Shown: in pieces, positions 4,423 through 5,215 of the stretch | Numbering within the stretch: position 1 is the stretch's first letter | How the letters are laid out: each line of letters begins with the position of its first letter | NCBI GenBank assembly: GCA_913009915.1 | Contig: CAJVYZ010000243.1 | Coordinates: forward strand, 1 to 5,215 | Length of the DNA stretch: 5,215 bases | From: an uncultured Gemmatimonadota bacterium | GTDB taxonomy: Bacteria; Gemmatimonadota; Gemmatimonadetes; Gemmatimonadales; GWC2-71-9 | Reading direction: 5' to 3' | The notes under the pieces: model-generated | What the model saw: only the letters and a program-made list of their open reading frames with translations | Told to the model about the DNA's origin: nothing | Databases searched by the model: none | Translations under genes and position numbers: made by a program

Positions 4423-4495
4423 CGGGGCGTCGGGATTTAGTCGGCGCCACTCGCCTTGCGGCTCGTGGCTGTCCGGTCAAATCCCGGCGCCCCGA
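4423..4495 (+). pseudogene. Degenerate tRNA-Pro-like block
   Basis: CGGGGCGT at 4423-4430 repeats the first eight bases of tRNA-Pro, and bases 4477-4495 repeat its last 19 bases. The block is 73 nt long, one less than the tRNA. The acceptor stem (CGGGGCG/CGCCCCG) would be intact; CCGG (4473-4476) and CCGG (4484-4487) form a 4-bp T-arm; CCAC-TC-GCC (4447-4455) pairs with GGC-TC-GTGG (4460-4468) where an anticodon arm would be, but its TTGC loop is not an anticodon loop. A proper D-arm is not seen. It could be a decayed tRNA copy, a tRNA-like RNA, or an attachment-site duplication with a chance 8-nt match at the 5' end. Confidence 0.4.
4477..4495 (+). repeat. Exact 19-bp copy of the tRNA-Pro 3' tail
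   Basis: Identical to 4374-4392, from the second T of the T-loop to the discriminator base, 103 bp downstream of the original. Such duplications are the usual mark of site-specific integration at a tRNA (att repeats), but only 84 bp separate the two copies and no integrase is present. Confidence 0.85.
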
Positions 4496-4552
4496 CGTAC
4501 ATCTGGTGGGCTCTTTGTGGGGGCTCTCAGGAGTAGCGATCAGTGAGTCACA

Positions 4553-4588
4553 CTGCTCCCGCTGCTCCCGCTGCCCTCGCTGCCCTCG
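4553..4588 (+). repeat. 9-bp tandem repeat, four copies, inverted relative to the array at 4112
   Basis: Two copies of CTGCTCCCG (4553, 4562) followed by two of CTGCCCTCG (4571, 4580). The latter are the reverse complement, in rotated phase, of the CAGCGAGGG units at 4112-4148. The array ends just before a T5 run and the start of tRNA-Arg(CCG). Confidence 0.8.
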
Positions 4589-4597
4589 CCTTTTTCT

Positions 4598-4671
4598 GGG
4601 CCCGTAGCTCAGCTGGATAGAGCGCTTGCCTCCGGAGCAAGAGGTCACAGGTTCGAATCCTGTCGGGCTCA
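4598..4671 (+). tRNA. tRNA-Arg (anticodon CCG)
   Basis: A 74-nt cloverleaf. Acceptor GGGCCCG pairs with CGGGCTC (one G-U); D-stem GCTC/GAGC; anticodon stem CTTGC/GCAAG with loop CTCCGGA, giving anticodon CCG (decodes CGG); T-stem ACAGG/CCTGT around TTCGAAT; discriminator A. CCA is not encoded. Its 3' tail from 4653 onward is repeated at 4778 and 4901, each time at the head of a longer tandem unit. Confidence 0.97.
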
Positions 4672-4936
4672 CTACCATCCCAACATCCGAACAGGATCCT
4701 GCACATCGACGACCCGGGTGCCGGTTCACCTCTGCTACGCTCGGTAGTCCTCCGGACGCCTGACGGCGCCCTACGGATCGAATCCTGTCGGGCTCACTAT
4801 AATCCCAACATCCGAATGGGTCCTGTACATCGACCACCCGGGTGCCGGTTCACCTCGCTACGCTCGGTAGTCCTCCGGACGCCTGACGGCGCCCTACGGA
4901 TCGAATCCTGTCGGGCTCACTACCATCCCAACACCC
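4653..4936 (+). repeat. Tandem repeat of about 124 bp headed by the tRNA-Arg(CCG) 3' tail
   Basis: Three copies start at 4653 (inside the tRNA), 4778 and 4901. Units one and two are 125 and 123 bp long and differ by a few substitutions and two 1-bp indels. The third copy stops matching at about 4936. Each starts TCGAATCCTGTCGGGCTCAC, the tRNA tail, and the full units continue through CATCGAC.ACCCGGGTGCCGG to a hairpin-rich part (CTAC-GCTCG-GTAG, then CGCC-TGAC-GGCG) and CCCTACGGA. The array contains no convincing protein gene. It ends 15 bp before the stop codon of the convergent VanZ-like gene. Confidence 0.9.
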
Positions 4937-4951
4937 ACGGTCATTCACGAG

Positions 4952-5215
4952 TCACTCCCCACCGACAACCCGCAACGTGCCGTACACCCGATATCCGGCG
5001 CGTCTGACCACCACGAATCCAAGACACACTCCCGCGGCTGCCACCAGGATATCGGTGCCACTGACGAAACGGCCCAGTACCAGGATCTGGCTCAGCTCCG
5101 CCCCCACCGCCAAGTAGATACCGGGCAGGCATCCGCTCAGCCAACCGTTTCTCCTGGCGGGCCAAACCGCCAGATACGCGCCGACGGGGAGGTAGAGGAA
5201 GAACGGCGCCGCCAC
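4952..5215 (-). CDS. VanZ-like family membrane protein, C-terminal part
   Basis: The frame enters from the right edge and ends at a TGA at 4954-4952; the GTG at 5215 is probably an internal Val codon. The 87 visible residues contain three hydrophobic segments (about 2-19, 26-43 and 56-70). FFLYLPVGAYLAV resembles the N-F-x-P-x-G-type helix of VanZ-like proteins, and the following AELSQILVLGRFVSGTDILVA segment fits the family pattern E..Q.....R....TD, with E40, Q43, R49, T54 and D55. The Asn usually found shortly after the TD pair is replaced by Ala. VanZ itself confers low-level teicoplanin resistance, but most family members have no known function and turn up in envelope or polysaccharide gene clusters. 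The rest of the gene lies outside the window. Confidence 0.65.
   Translation of the reverse strand: MAAPFFLYLPVGAYLAVWPARRNGWLSGCLPGIYLAVGAELSQILVLGRFVSGTDILVAAAGVCLGFVVVRRAGYRVYGTLRVVGGE

Noticed and set aside
4374..4495. Classical genomic island attachment sites at tRNA-Pro
   Set aside because: The direct repeat is right for attL/attR, but only 84 bp separate the copies and there is no integrase. A full island is excluded; only a remnant or a tiny element remains possible.
4277..4837. Open frame of 186 codons on the minus strand across the tRNAs
   Set aside because: It runs antisense through two tRNA genes and their repeats. Its GFEPGTSC-like peptides are the typical false translation of antisense tRNA sequence.
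4653..4936. CRISPR array
   Set aside because: The repeated units are about 124 bp and nearly identical throughout, with no short repeat alternating with unique spacers and no cas gene. The 7-, 8- and 9-bp arrays also have no spacers.

Overview
The window is two unrelated pieces of DNA joined at a sequencing artefact. Bases 352-409 match, over all 58 nt, the reverse complement of the Illumina TruSeq universal adapter, and are followed by a run of 11 A. Bases 1-351 are AT-rich and carry the end of a small membrane-protein gene and possibly the first codons of another gene. After the adapter there is about 90 bp more of AT-rich sequence. From roughly 510-530 onward the DNA is GC-rich and reads as ordinary bacterial chromosome. 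The contig should be split at the adapter before any biology is inferred across it.

The GC-rich part suggests an uncultured, high-GC, Gram-negative bacterium. It encodes a small outer-membrane beta-barrel protein with a signal peptide and a C-terminal Phe. Its intergenic regions hold short GC-rich tandem repeats with 7-, 8- and 9-bp periods. Gemmatimonadota is my best guess at phylum, but nothing in the window proves it.

Layout on the + strand unless stated: a 5'-truncated gene fusing an alpha/beta-hydrolase tail, a DedA/VTT membrane domain and an ATP-grasp ligase domain (to 2431); an 11-bp hairpin over its stop codon and a 7-bp repeat array; a DoxX-family membrane protein (2488-2934); an intergenic segment that can fold into a long stem-loop (2948-3005); tRNA-Arg(ACG) (3071-3144); a 90-residue hypothetical protein on the minus strand (3256-3528); and, divergent from it with 22 bp between them, the beta-barrel protein (3551-4111). 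The two divergent genes appear to share a symmetric pair of -10 elements, each 7 nt from its start codon, which suggests leaderless transcripts.

From 4112 to 4950 there is no protein gene. This stretch holds two tRNA genes, tRNA-Pro(CGG) and tRNA-Arg(CCG), and a dense set of repeats: 9-bp repeats in inverted orientation on both sides of tRNA-Pro, an 8-bp TTACCGCC array, and, after each tRNA, one or more copies of that tRNA's own 3' tail. The tail copy after tRNA-Pro closes a 73-nt block that can be drawn as a degenerate tRNA-like fold. The tail copies after tRNA-Arg(CCG) head about 124-bp tandem units, two complete and one partial. Both sets of copies start at the same base of the T-loop. No integrase or transposase is visible. 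The window ends in the C-terminal part of a VanZ-like membrane protein on the minus strand.

The tRNA-tail repeats at 4374-4936 are the best candidate for something undescribed. The shared divergent promoter and the three-domain fusion come next.
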